A stretch of DNA of 64,000 nucleotides from Fistularia commersonii (GCA_037954325.1 JBBMNZ010000019.1:14867001-14931000), one strand, 5' to 3'. Numbered from the stretch's first letter, positions 31,266-43,085 are shown. The notes: generated by a model not told the origin, from the sequence alone. Numbers and translations are program-made.

Positions 31266-32559
31266 TTTCAAAAACTGTCGCCATGAATGAGTAGGTGAAT
31301 ATTCTGTTTTTATAAGCGGCCCTGAGAGTGTGAACCCCGTTGCCCATACACAGATCCAGCTTACCTCGGCAACCTCAGACTGAAGGATAAGTGTTATAGA
31401 AGATGGATGAATGAATGAATATACCAAAATATGATTTCGATGGAATCCCTATTCCTGGAAGTGAATTTTCAGGGGATGCTGGACGATCAATTGCATTTAG
31501 GGGCGGCCGTTTTTCTCCTCCCCCCCACGCTTAAATGCCTCGGTTCCACTCGACGCCCTGCGTATTTATTCCCGGTCGTCACGGGCGGCACCGCCTGCGC
31601 AAGGTCGAAAAATGAGGGGGGGTTCCGTTATTCGGGTGTGTAAATATAGACGTATGAGTTCTCACTCCGCTTCCCTTCCCGGCGCGTTGGTTCGTTGGCG
31701 CCCTGTAACCACAGTGACCGAAGACATCCCAAGGCCGTGGGCATATCCGGCCCGCCGTGAGTCAGGACGCTCGATTGGATGACTCAGAGCCGGGTCTTAA
31801 AAAGTCGCTTTCATCTTGGTGTTCTTCTGATATGGATGCAGGGTTGTTATCGTGCAGCCATTAGTATTCATGGAGGCGCCGCTTCAGGTGATTATCGCTC
31901 ATGAATAGGCCACATGCCACAGCAGCACCTTCAGAAAAAAAAAAAAAAAACAACTCCATTTTTTGTTAGATATCTCCGTGATGGCGTGAGATACTTGGAA
32001 GATATGGATATCTTCCAAGTAGTTAATTTATTCTTTATCAATATTGAAATCAATTACCGGATTTTTGCTCGTTCCTTCCGAGAGGTTCATTTTTTATCCA
32101 TCCCCGAAAAATAGTTTTGGCTCCATTCTCAGGGTTTCGCTATAAGAAAGTATTTTCAAAACGAGGCTTAATGTCATAGAAAAAAACAAATAAATTAAAT
32201 TTTACTCTTAGCAAGGGCTTGGGGGGCGGGAGGGGTCTCACTCTGAAACTGTTGTTTTAGAAATTCACATCATCCAAACCGTCCGTTCGAATCGCTGCCA
32301 ACCCCCAAGAGCTTGCAACTCTTCATCACCATGTTTTATTTCCTCAAATTTTTTTTTTTTTAATTTAGTGCTTTTGAAAAATAATATCACTGATACTATT
32401 ACGTGAAATATAAAATCCAAATATTTTGTTGTTGCTAAATTAAAGGCTTATTCAATGCCAGAAAATGCGATTTGAGAAATAAAATGAATAAATATATAAA
32501 TAAATCATTCCATACTGAATATGCAGTCAGGGATGGGTGGGGGTTGCTGAGCCTCTCTC
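31266..32559. other. Unique sequence with a perfect 13-bp palindrome
   Basis: The block 31480-31920 is GC-richer and repeat-free. At 31993-32020, ACTTGGAAGATAT and its exact complement are separated by GG. A runs lie near 31935-31950, with T runs at 32350-32361. No exon was recognised. Confidence 0.45.
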
Positions 32560-32690
32560 AGCTGTTATTAGCAAAGAGCTCATACTGGACTAGTCGCAGG
32601 GCCACATATACAGTTCAAACATTCATCCTTTCATTTACACATCATAGAGACATACAACTATTCACTCTCATTGAGATTTCATATCTGAAG
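32560..32690 (-). repeat. S1 repeat fragment
   Basis: CTGGACTAGTCGCAGGGCCA, CATTCATCCTTTCATTTACA and CATAGAGACATACAACTATT are the S1 tail and middle in reverse. Confidence 0.65.
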
Positions 32691-32825
32691 ACTCAAGATT
32701 TGCAAGCAAAATGTAATGGTGTTGAGAGCTCCTGGGTTGGAGTATGCATGAAAAAGAGGCACAAACATAATAGTTATATAAGAGTAGACAAGAGTAGGTA
32801 ATGTAATCTAATTAAAGTGCATTCA

Positions 32826-33723
32826 TGTGGGAGTTTGCCCAACTGGTCTACATGTGTTCTGTGGATCTGGAGAAGGCATTCGACCGTGTCCTGCTGGCAA
32901 TCCTGTGGGGAGTGCTCTGGGAATATGGGGTACCAAATCCTGTCATACGGGCTTTTTGGTCCCTGTATGACAGGTGTTGGAGCTTGGTACATATTGCCGG
33001 ATGTAAGTCGGATTTGTTTCTGGTGAGAGTTGGACTCGCCCAGGGCTGCCCTTTGTCATCAATTCTGTTCATAACTTCTATGGACAGAATATCTAGGTGC
33101 AACCAGGGTGTCGAGGGTACTCGGTTTGGTGGCCGCATGATCAAGTCTGTGCTTTTTGCAGATGATGTGGTTCTGTTAGCTTCATCAGGTCATGACCTCC
33201 AGCTCTGAAGCGGCCGGGATGAGGGTCACCGCCTCCTAATTCGAGACCATGGTGCTCAACTGGAAACAGGTGGAGTGCCCAGTCCGGGTTGGGGAAGAGG
33301 CCCTGCCCCAAGTGGAGAAATTCAAGTGTCTCAGGGTCTTGTATACAAGAGAGGGAAGGATGAAGCGGGAGATCTAAAGACGGATCGGTACAGCGTCTGC
33401 AGTGATGTGGACTCTGCACTGGTCTGCCACCGTGCCAGAAGAAGAAGCTCTCAATTTACCGGTCAATCTACGTTCCCAACTTCTCCTATGGTCATGAGCT
33501 GTGACCAAAGAACGAGGTTGCGGATACAAACGGACGAAATTAGCTTTCTCCGCAGGGTGGCCAGACTCTCCCTAAAAGATAAGGGAGAAGCTTGGCATCC
33601 GGGAGGAGCTCAGAGTAGAGTTGCTGTTCCTCCGCATAGAGAGGAGTAGATTAGGAGACTCGGGCATCTGATCAGGATGCCTCCTGGATGCCTCCCGGGG
33701 CAGGTATTCCGGCATATCCATCC
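32826..33723 (+). pseudogene. LINE family A reverse transcriptase segment (5'-truncated, broken)
   Basis: The first frame, 32825-33208, covers RT motifs A to C: CSVDLEKAFDRV (catalytic Asp at residue 14), LAQGCPLSSILF (motif B, about 71-82) and VLFADDVVLLASS (FADD at 111-114, codons 33155-33166). All three catalytic Asp residues are intact. A stop and frameshifts follow; DEISFLRRVARLSLKDK at about 33532-33582 and RMPPGCLPGQVFR at about 33677-33715 continue the polyprotein. The N-terminal endonuclease and early RT motifs are missing. It ends abruptly at a pogo-like element. The exact LINE clade is not fixed. Confidence 0.9.
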
Positions 33724-33728
33724 GCCTA

Positions 33729-34262
33729 AAATTGTCGTAATTTCGGGATTTTTATCCGCTGCATCTTTTACACCCTGTGGCTTAAACAATGACGCGGCAA
33801 ATTTATGGGTATTCATAGGCAAAAGAGTTTCAAGATGCCAAAATATTTTGCCTGGTCACATTGGACCCATGTAATGACATGTAGACTGTGCAAAGAGCAC
33901 ACTTTATACAAGTGACACTGAGAGCGATGATGAAGGAGATGCTGAGGAAGTGTGTTACTGAGCAATTCTGTTTAATTCAGGCACAGGAGAAGGTGGTGTT
34001 AGTGGAGGATAAAGATGAAGACAGCTATCAGTGACTTTTTCCTGGTAGGCTACTGTATTTTTTATTTTTTTAACCAGACCCTATTTGGAAAAAAGCACTT
34101 ACGGTATATATTTAAGTAAAAGTCAAAAACATGTTTCTGTGTAAATATCTTGTAGAGAAGTGCGATGTATCTATGTACATTTTTTAGTTTTCAAATTTAG
34201 TGGCTTCTGGTGCAATCAGGAGTTTGAAAAGGGGCCTTCTCGCTTCTTGAGGTAGTGCTAAC
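33729..34262 (+). mobile_element. pogo-like (CENP-B/jerky group) DNA transposon 3' remnant
   Basis: GCATCTTTTACACCCTGTGG, CAATGACGCGGC, an acidic stretch (ESDDEGDAEE, codons about 33922-33951) and CTGTTTAATTCAGGCACAG, then TTTCTGTGTAAATATCTTG and TTTAGTGGCTTCTGGTGC, follow the order of a fish DNA transposon that I recognise by its repeated GCGGCTTA words and acidic transposase C-terminus. No complete end repeat was located, and the superfamily is tentative. Confidence 0.5.
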
Positions 34263-35040
34263 CGCGGCATCGCCTTGCCGGCCTTTCATCAATTCAAACA
34301 TCTACCATCCATCTACTGTTAATGGCTGCCATTCCTTAGATGCTGAAACAGCTGCGTTGCGATAAACAATCCAAAATGAGTGAATAAACACGAGGCAGCT
34401 TTTTTTTTTCTGATGGCTGTCAAATCCACCATCTCTCCTCCCCCTGTACCCTCTACTATTTTTAATCCATCTACTTCAATACTGTTGTCATCTTTCCGTG
34501 TCACTTATTCAATACAATCTTGCATCCGTCCTCTTGGTCTGGTTACATTACTGTCTACTCTGCATTTTTATTCTCTATTTTCCGCACCCTCATTGCAACC
34601 GTGCAATTCTTTTTTTTTTTTTCCTTCATATTGTATTAATATTTTTTTTTCTATCCCCCTTTTTTTCTGGCCACCGCCTCCTGCTCTGCTGTTCTGTCAG
34701 GACCTGTCCTCCCGTCACCCTGGGCGATGGTGTTCCCTCCCCAGGATCCAAATTATGGACTAAAACAATAATTCGGGTAGGAGTCTGAATTTGTCATAAT
34801 GCTCGCTGGACCCACCGCTATTTTGCTGCGCTGATCCCACACCAACTAGATTGGAACATCAGCAATCAGAAAATCAGCGGGGTTAAAGATTATTTTGTCA
34901 TAAATTGTTATGTGAAATTACTTTTCCTTTTTTGTCACCAAAGTAATAGCAATCATTGGATGCAAACTGAGGAAACCAAGGACACAGCATTGGATTTATG
35001 GCTTTGCTGTTTTTCCACCAACTCAAGTTTAGTGACAATA
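34263..35040. other. Unique sequence, no gene recognised
   Basis: Pyrimidine-rich on the plus strand with T runs at about 34399-34408, 34610-34622 and 34641-34648. The 127-codon frame at 34380-34763 is low-complexity (Phe/Ser/Pro) and not supported. Confidence 0.45.
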
Positions 35041-35235
35041 CAAATGGGTTGGTGCTTCCAACTCGCAACAAAAAGGTTCCTGGTTAGATTCCAACAGTGG
35101 GGCCAGTTTCCAATTTTCTCCCCAAGGGGTTCCTTCGGGTTCTCCAGGTTCCTCCCACAGTCCAAAATCATGCCGGAGGTTCTTTGGAGACCCTTTATGA
35201 CCGACGACCAGTCCAATGAATTGATAAATGAATGC
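35041..35235 (+). repeat. S1 repeat, head and central part
   Basis: AAAAAGGTTCCTGGTTAGAT, GGTTCTCCAGGTTCCTCCCA and CAGTCCAAAATCATGC are diagnostic. It has a shortened middle and GATAAATGAATGC at the end. Confidence 0.75.
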
Positions 35236-36365
35236 TTGATGCTACAAATCCCAAACTTTTTCACCCCTCCTGCAAGGATGTTAGCTCCATAGAATTGTGC
35301 AATTTACAGTCACCTACTGGGGCTCCTATATCACCAACAACGGCAACCTCAAGGAAGAGACTCCAGCTTTCTATTGCTAATCCTAGTATTCTGTAGCCGA
35401 GAAGTAAGAAGGATCCCTGGGATCAGCAGTGCCCCCTACCATGAGGCACCGTCACTGCGTGCCTCACTTAATGTCTCTTCGCAGTCGTTTTAGGATTACG
35501 AGAAACACGAGAAACTCCTTGCAGTTGTTGACGAAAAACATTTGACACATCAGCTAAACTATGGAAATTAAGTTCATAATTTGAAAGTGTTTTTTGGTGA
35601 ATTTGAAAAAGAATAGCTAAAAATGGTGAAGCTACGTGGAAAATAACTTTATAGTACAAGTCCCGGAATAAATGTAACCATTTCATTTATTTTTTTTCAT
35701 TTTTCATTTTTTTTGTTCCATGATGACAGGTGAGGCTTGACTTCCCCTGCCTCTACTGACTCCATGTCACTGCTGGTGAGATTCTCCACCCTGTGAGGCA
35801 AGGCCAGTCATGCATTTGCAAGAACATTAATAGTAGTATTTATGCGGGTAATTGTCATTGCGGTCCACTTTATTTGGCACAAGAAACTCATAGGGTCTTC
35901 TTAGTCACCAAACAGAAGCAGTGATGCATGCCAAAGGAGCTTGTATGTTCTCTTAATTCCTTGGCTGCAGTTCAGGGGTTCCTCAGCTAAAGCTTTCTCC
36001 AACCATTTAAAACGGTCAAAGCTGGGGTCAAATATGTGACAAGTGTGCCCAATTGTGTCTCTCTGGACGGCTGGGACAGCATGAGGAAAGGGGTTTTTTG
36101 TGTTATGTTCTTAACACTCAATAAAAAAATGTTAGCGACGGACCATTTTCTTGCCTCTTGCGGCCGGCTCGTTCACCTTCACACAAATTCATCAAGATGG
36201 GGTGTTTTTGGGGTGCGGTGCTTTGGAATGGGTTGGGTGTCTGAGGGGGAAGCATGACCTGAAAGAAAAGGTGCAACATTACTAGTCCACCCACGAAGAA
36301 GTACATTCATTTTGAAAAGTACCTTGCAAGCAGCTGCTAGCTGTAAATGTAGCATGTGTATCTGT
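35236..36365. other. Unresolved sequence, possibly an old DNA transposon
   Basis: GAGGCACCGTCACTGCGTGC at 35442 and a GTGAGGC-containing block near 35729-35810 (GGTGAGGCTTGACTTCCCC, CCTGTGAGGCAAGG) bracket an AT-rich interior with GGATTACGAGAAACACG. This is reminiscent of a fish non-autonomous DNA element, but I could not pair the ends. The remainder is unique. Confidence 0.3.
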
Positions 36366-36676
36366 GAATGCTCTCAATCATCCAGGTCTTTGTTAATTGT
36401 CTGCTGGCAACTGGAATAAAAGACTTCTACTTCTGCACTGAAATCCGTCACAAAACAGATGAACTCCAGATCCATCTGCACCCTTCATTATCCAAAGGAA
36501 GCATACAATGCCGTGACCCAATTCACCTGGCTGCTCGAAGTCACTCAGCAAAACTAACCATTTAAACTCGGCTAAACCCCAGCAGTTATATACCAGAAAC
36601 TCCCCACGACCTGTTAGATCTGCAGAACTTCTGGGATTAGAACTGGAGCATCTCCAAGGAGAGAGGTCCACTTGCC
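36366..36676. mobile_element. Penelope-like derivative, second subfamily
   Basis: It opens near 36366 with a weak form of the PLE terminal motif (CTCTCAATCATCCAGGTC). It ends with CTGCAGAACTTCTGGGATTA and CTCCAAGGAGAGAGGTCC, which is the complement of the block at 58975-59040. The middle is a decayed coding scrap. A full-length S1 follows after 24 bp. Confidence 0.6.
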
Positions 36677-36700
36677 AAAAGAAAGGTTATGGGATTGGAA

Positions 36701-37050
36701 GGCGGCTCGCTGGTGCAGTGGCTAGCACTAACATCTAACTGCAAGAAGGTTCCTGGTTGGAGTCCAACACGGGGTCCCTTCCATGTTGAGTTTACATATT
36801 CTCCTCGTATGTATGGGTTCCTCCATGGTTGTCTGATTTCCTCTCACAGTCAAACATGGAGGGTTGTTAGAGATTCTAAATTGGGGGTGAATAGTTGCAT
36901 GCTTCTATATGGCATACAACTATGGCGTTTAATTGACTGACAACTGGTTTAGGAAGAACCCTGTCTCTCCCCAATGACACCTGGAAAAGGCTCCAGTACT
37001 CCTCCGACCTTGAGCATAATTAAAAGTAGTTAATGAATGAATGAATGAGT
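36701..37050 (+). repeat. S1 repeat, near full-length reference copy
   Basis: It shows the whole family order: tRNA-like head CTGGTGCAGTGGCTAGCACT and GAAGGTTCCTGGTTGGAGTC; centre TCTCACAGTCAAACATGG and GGGGGTGAATAG; then GACTGACAACTGGTTTAGG, CAATGACACCTGGAAAAGG and a TGAATGAATGAATGA tail. At about 350 bp it defines the other copies. The head has A- and B-box-like words but is not a functional tRNA gene. Confidence 0.85.
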
Positions 37051-38650
37051 GACATATGTGCTTTAGCTGACAGTATATCTCACATATTTGCAGTGCTACG
37101 CCGCATCAAGGCCCTTTTTTACAAATACTCTTTCACAACATTGGGTTTTTTCTCACAACCGTACATCCTCATCACTGCCAGCTCTTGTTGAAAAGCAGTT
37201 ACAGTTGCTTTGCCACATTCATGTACATTTATAACCCTATTACAACGTTTTTCTCTCCACATAGGAAATCATTGACTTTATTTCATCCCCCCCAGCCTCT
37301 TTCCCACGCAACACTACCTCATCCTCTCAAACACGGCAATACCAATACCGACAGATCACACGAGTAACCCCTTGCACGTGTTGACGGCTTGTCGTCTCGG
37401 CGATGTCGCCGTGTCCGTCAATCCAGCAGCTGGCACTTCACGGCGGATACGACGACTGCGCCAGAAAATCAAGACAGAAAATCAGCAAAACAATAAAACA
37501 AAACACAAAGACAGATGGATGCTTTTGCTTTAATATACCTGCCCTTGTCCGGGGGACATGGAGATAAACTGCGGAAGCTTAATCTGCTTCTACTTCTACT
37601 GTGACTTGCAATATGTTTGAAGGATGCACGGCTGTGCACCACGAGAGGGGGTTTTCAAGCAAATTGTAACTACCCGTTTTTTTTATTTTATTGAACTGTA
37701 CAACCATTTAAAGCCCATATCAGCTCTTTTTTTACTGCATAAATTTACAACAGAGCCGTAGATGGACAATTATGCAGCATACGCTGAGTTTGATTGGGTT
37801 GTTGTTCTGTTAGTGGCCACAGAAAGGAAAGAAAGGACAATGAAGGCAGATTAAACATGTTTATACCTTCCTTGGCCCTTTTTTGATTGTTTATTTGATT
37901 GTTTGCTTCATGTTCGCTAGCCACGCTAACACCCTTTGGACCTTTGTAAGTGGCAAATTAGCTATTCTAAATAATTTATTTTATGAGTTGCACTTAAAAT
38001 GCTCTTTCCTCCCACCTGCGGCCCACACTTGAAAACAAAATAAATAAATGAATAAATACAGAAATTATGAAATAAATAGATACAAGCAGAAACATATAAA
38101 TACAGAAAAAAGGATGGATGAATTGGTAAATAAACGAATGAATAAATATGGAAATATTTGTTGAATCAAAAATATATCTAGAAAAAAACAAATACATCAT
38201 TAATACACACGTACGTGCATTCATACATAGATAAATGAGAAATAAACAGATAAGTTAAAAAATACAGAAGTCATTACATAAGTAAATGGATAAATAGATA
38301 AGTAAATAGAAATGGAAAGTAACAAATACATGTATTAATAGATATGAAAATATATAAATATGTAAATAAAAGATTGAAGATTTTACACATATTTATCAGG
38401 CTGTAAGTTGCACCAAATGGTTCTGTGTAATCATTAAGGGTTTTCAATTGAGATCGTTGGAAATGGGGTGTAACAAAGTCTCTCTTGATGTACTAAGATT
38501 TGTTTACAGTGGTTTTATGACAACATTTATATAAGCGTTAAACTGCATATACAGCCAAACCCCCTGGGCCTTTCCATCACAATGATGCGAAATTGCAGTT
38601 GTGAAAGATAAAGGGATTGTCATAATATAAAATTTCATGGAATTCTATAT
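37051..38650. other. Unique AT-rich sequence
   Basis: 38035-38370 is an imperfect TAAA/GAAATA-rich tract. T runs lie at 37678-37690. No gene or mobile element was recognised. Confidence 0.5.
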
Positions 38651-38858
38651 TTCAGGAGTTAACACGTCTGCCTCAAAGCGAGAAGGTGTCTGGCCGGATT
38701 CTGACAGCTTTTCTTCAGAGTTTTCTCCCGGTTTCTCCCACCGTCCAAAGGAGTACATTCATGGAGGAGTCTAAAATGTGAACAAGTGAACTGTTGTATG
38801 TCTCAGTATGACTTGCAAATGAAAGAGGCCCTGCGTCTATTCCAATGTCAGCTGGGTG
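38651..38858 (+). repeat. S1 repeat, decayed
   Basis: GAAGGTGTCTGGCCGGATTC, TTCTCCCACCGTCCAAAGGA and TTGTATGTCTCAGTATGACT match the S1 head end, centre and middle. The tail is reduced to ATGTCAGCTGGG. Confidence 0.7.
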
Positions 38859-38924
38859 TTCACTTTTTCCTTTTTTTAAACTTTTTACATATTTATCTGT
38901 TTATTTTTCTCATTACTTCGTCTT

Positions 38925-39032
38925 ATACCTTGAACCCACAGATGCTGCTATTGTTGTATTGTTGTGTTGTGTCCTGCAATTTCGTTGTACTCTGTATATG
39001 ACAATTAAAGTGTTGAATCCTTGAATCCTTGA
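38925..39032 (+). mobile_element. LINE 3' terminal fragment with TTGAATC tail
   Basis: CAATTTCGTTGTACTCTGTA and TATGACAATTAAAG are followed by TTGAATCCTTGAATCCTTGA. This is the usual form of a fish L2-like 3' end, with a GACAATAAAG word and a short heptamer tail. There is no coding part. Confidence 0.7.
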
Positions 39033-40365
39033 CCCGTGACTCCTCCTGATAGCAAGATATTTGCTATCGCTAATGAATGCAAGAATTTATGAATGAATTA
39101 TCCGTGTATTTCCTTTTTTTTGAGCACGATAGCACGACAGATCCAACAACTCGTATTTTTTTCACCGGTGCAGCATTACTATCCTTTCTGTGTTATAATA
39201 GTGCAAACTCTCATTTCATATCATTACTAGAACATACAACATTCCCTTTACAGAGGAAATAATTAATCGGTAATATATCAACAACAACAGCGGATGCATT
39301 TAAACTGATAAAATAAGACTGGGATGATTGACATGGTTTCCCTTTCACGCGGCGCAGTCCCTCTATGGATGGAGGGAATCCTGTCACATAATACATTTAG
39401 TGAGATGCTGTAATGACTGTCCTCTTACAAAACCCATTTCTCCACATGGCATTGGTTTGCTGTCGCGCACAAAAGACACGCCTTTGTGTGCAGACGCCAC
39501 ATGTTGGCAACAGATGTAAATCATGTTCCCATATGAGCCTAATTTCCCGGGAGACTGATTCATAAAGGATGGCTACACGTGCAGCTAAAACTGTCCTAGC
39601 AGCATCAAGAAAAAAACGCATAACCGTATGATTATTCCACTATTAATATGTAAATGACGATAAGTCACTTTCAAATTCAATGCGAGAGTCTGTGGCTGCT
39701 GTTTAAACAAATATAGAGAAAAAAAAAATCTATTTCCATCCAAGACACTTCTGGTGTGCTTCCATCTCAATGCCGCATTTAAAAAGACAATCTATATTTA
39801 TATTTTCATTCTATCCAGGAATCATATATTCACAAGTCATTACAACATCATCAAGCCCGTTATAAGCATCATGAGTGACTGGGTATCACACCGTGATTAT
39901 TCTTTGACATTTCACTGCCCAGGGAAACTTCATGGATCGATATTCTTACATGCTGGATCGAATCCTCGGGGTGGATTGACGGTCCTCTGAGGCGTCGGGC
40001 TGGCAGCTGTGTTGTTCAGGCACGAGTACAGGACAAATGCAGGTTCTTGAAAACAATGTCAGGATATTTCATGACAGTTTAAATTATATGTAGTAAAAGT
40101 TTGGATGCTGTTGTTCATTTACTTCAAATGTTGAATTCTGACTTGACACTGATCTCCATTTCCAACACATGACAACATCTAGGTTGCCGTACTCCTGGTC
40201 CTTTACCTTGGATTCTCTCTTCTGTGCTTGCCTCACCTGCAGATGCGCCTGCACACCTGTTTCTTGTCTCTTCTCAACAGTCCTGGTGTATCTAAACTGC
40301 CTGCTTGCCACTTCTTGGGTCAGATATAGACCCACATGAGACCCTTTGTCCACTCTGTCACATGC
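39033..40365. other. Unique sequence, no gene recognised
   Basis: 39330-39600 and 39820-40010 are repeat-free with moderate GC. No exon or family was recognised. Confidence 0.45.
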
Positions 40366-41295
40366 AGGAAGATCCAGCACAATCCTGACACACTGTGCTA
40401 CATGATGTCCTTCCAGTCCCTGATTCCCCTTGCTCTATATGCACCCTGTACAAGAAGATCCAGAAGGATCCTGGAAGATTTTTACTCCCTGTGTTTCGTT
40501 AAAGTTGTCCTTGCAGTCCCTGACCCCCTGCACTGCACACTCTCTTTACAGGAAGATCCTGAAGGAACCTATAAGATCAAGGAAGATCCTGACTGTTTCT
40601 GTCTTTCCTGTCCCTGACCCCCCCTTGGCTTATAGCCAGTGTCTTTACAGTTCCTGATTCCCTTGCACTATGAACTCCCTATACAGGAAGATCCTGAGCG
40701 ATCCGAGGAGATTATGGATGATCCTGAGCCCCTGTCCTGCATTGCTGACATCTTTCCAACACCTGACCCACTTGAGCCACATATAATCTACGGAGGCAGA
40801 TTCTGGGGGATCCTGACTCCCTCTGCCACATCATCAACATTCTTCTTACTGACCCCTTTGCCCTACTTACTTCCTATATAGGAAGATCCAAGAAGATCCT
40901 GAGTACTTGTAGTGATACAAGGAGTTGTACAAGGGGGGTCCTTTCAATGTTGATATCATTACAGTTCCTGACCCAGGAACTATCCAGGAAGACCCTATCT
41001 CCTTGTGCTGTTTTGGCAACGTCCTTCCAGTCCCTGACCCTTTGCACTACATACTCCCTTTACAGGTAGATCCAGGAAGATCCTAACTCCCTGTGCTACA
41101 TTGCTGATGTCCTTCCAGTTCCTGACCTTGTGCCAAGTGCTCCATTTAAAGGTAGATCCAGGAAGAGAGCACCTCCTTGTGCTACATTACTGATGTCCTT
41201 CGTGTCCCTGACCCCCTTGTGCTACACACTCCCGATCCAGGAAGGTCTTAATTCCTTGTGCTACATTGTCAACATCCAGTCAACGACTGTCTTGT
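40366..41295 (+). repeat. Diverged satellite or minisatellite, unit about 86-89 bp
   Basis: Units start with AGGAAGATCC or AGGTAGATCC at 40366, 40452, 40550, 40685, 40880, 40986, 41064, 41150 and 41239. Each contains a repeat of AAGATCCTGA, then TCCCTGTGCTACATTGCTGA, TGTCCTTCCAGTCCCTGACC and CACTACACACTCCCTTTAC. Spacings of 78-98 bp dominate; the 135- and 195-bp intervals hold extra partial or fused units. The open frames through it are repeat artefacts. One isolated unit lies at 61645-61730. Confidence 0.9.
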
Positions 41296-42713
41296 GCGAA
41301 TGCCTTTTCTGTGCAATCCTGCCAATCAGTATCATGGATCCTGACTATTAGAATGAAAATTGGAAAATGTTCACTATCTGATGTTACCCATGCAGGGGAT
41401 AAACCCTTCACAAGCAGTTTCATTTGGTTTCCAGATGTTCTGGAACATGAAATGTATCTTTTGCCCATCAAAACTAGAAAGCAATGCTACGCTGTGAGAC
41501 TGCAATCTCTGGAGTCCGATTGTCCGTGGAAAGGTCGACAAAAAAGTCTGTGATGGTGGGAAATTTATGTGAGCCCAATAAAAAAAAAAAAAAAAAAAAG
41601 AAGCGAGTATTTGATAATGGTTCAGCAACTGTATTGCTCTGCTTTACAACGGTATGCTTGTAAATGCCTTTTACTTGACAGCACACTGGTGGCAAAGTGG
41701 CGTAATAGGCCTGCAAAGTGTCTTGTTCTGAATCGCACAACCTTCTGCGGCTGGATTTTGATTTCCTTCCCTGTGTTTAACGGCACAAGCCCATCTAAAA
41801 TCCCATTTTCAGGAGGAAACGTGCAACATTTAACAAGATTCACAACATCGGATAGGTACTTAGCAAAGCATGACAGGTCTTGGAAATTGGCATCATGGTA
41901 GGATGCACTTTCTCTGTAGCCATTTACTATGACAATTTAAGGAATCATCTGGCCGTGCGGGTATCTCGATGCTGCGAGAGGGATTAAAAAAGGAACAATT
42001 CATTAAAAGAAAGCACAAAAAAACCCTCGACGGGGACGGATAACACCGATAAAATGATCACTTTCATCGAACCAGAAAGGTGAACCAAACAAAATTAGAT
42101 TTCATTTCTTTTGTTCACTTCAATTTAACCTTTATATTTTTTGTCGGGAGGACCTTTACTGATCTTCCAATCCATTCTGTCCCCCAAGAGAATACATATC
42201 AGCAAGGAACAGAGAGTGTGAGAAGCTTTTCCATGTTGATTGTGACGCCATTTCACCACTTTTCCGCCAAAATAAAGTAATATTACATTCAAGAATGGAC
42301 TTCCTGGTCTGGAGATGGCATGGTTAATTCCTTTGTGTTGGTGTGTAATGCCGGTCTACACAACGTGTGCGTCACTAATAAGCTTCGACTGCCAGCTTTT
42401 GTATCCCAGCATAATTTCAAATTAACAACAACTTAATAATAGATGATAATTCCTAAATGAAGAGCTTTTCAAAAAAAAAAAATCAGAATTGTCCACAGCG
42501 GGCAAATTTGACAACCAGATTAAGGGATTACATGTGTTGAAACCACCAGTTTGTTCATTTTTGTTTTGTTTTTTTTTTCATTTAAAGAACCGATGGAATC
42601 CTGTGCAGGACAATATGTTCTTGTCATAATAACAATGGCAACATGATTTCTTGCACAGGGCCGATGCTAGTTAAGTCAAGCCAGATTTTATTTAAGTGTT
42701 GCCAAATCAAAAG
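41296..42713. other. Unique sequence, no gene recognised
   Basis: A pure A run lies at about 41580-41600. Frames of 80-110 codons on both strands cross it and are unsupported. 41930-42300 is repeat-free. Confidence 0.45.
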
Positions 42714-43085
42714 TGGAGGTTCTCAGTCATACATGGTGAATTCTTGCTGGAATCTTCATGTTGTGGCAAGTGGACTTGAAATTGGACATTTCAAGCTTCA
42801 TCTAAGAGGCTTTTCAGTTCTATTGACCTGTGGGGCGTTTCCCAGTATAACTACCCACAACCTTGTGGGTGGGTTCAGGTTATGGTGGCTTGTTATGTGA
42901 ATGGAGGAGTTGATTGGTAGAAACTAGGAGGAATGGAGTTGTTATGCTAATTGAATATCATTAGGTGGGGACAAAGGAGCAACTTTTGAGAATTATCAGA
43001 ACTAAATAAGCCTCCCCGATGAGGGGTGAAACATCCTCAAGAAGAAATTCAAGTCCAGTTGCTGCGACAGGAAGATTTCGACAAC
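42714..43085. mobile_element. Foldback Penelope-like derivative
   Basis: The terminal motif GGAGGTTCTCAGTCATAC (42714) leads into a left arm from GAATTCTTGCTGG to TAAGAGGCTTTTCAGTTCT (about 42738-42821). The complementary right arm is AGAACTAAATAAGCCTCC to TGCTGCGACAGGAAG (about 43000-43075). Between the arms lies PLE 3' flank (GGCTTGTTATGTGAATGGAG, GTGGGGACAAAGGAGCAAC) in the minus orientation. No coding sequence remains. Confidence 0.8.

Noticed and set aside
34380..34763. 127-codon frame
   Set aside because: Pyrimidine-rich low complexity giving Phe, Ser and Pro runs; no domain.
36701..36780. tRNA gene in the S1 head
   Set aside because: A- and B-box-like words exist but the arms do not pair into a tRNA; this is a SINE-like head.
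40336..41351. Series of plus-strand frames with EDPEG and PDPL repeats
   Set aside because: They are translations of the diverged satellite; frames change from unit to unit and have no common start.
41700..41790. Possible S1 head (GGTGGCAAAGTGGCG)
   Set aside because: The following words do not continue in S1 order; probably chance.
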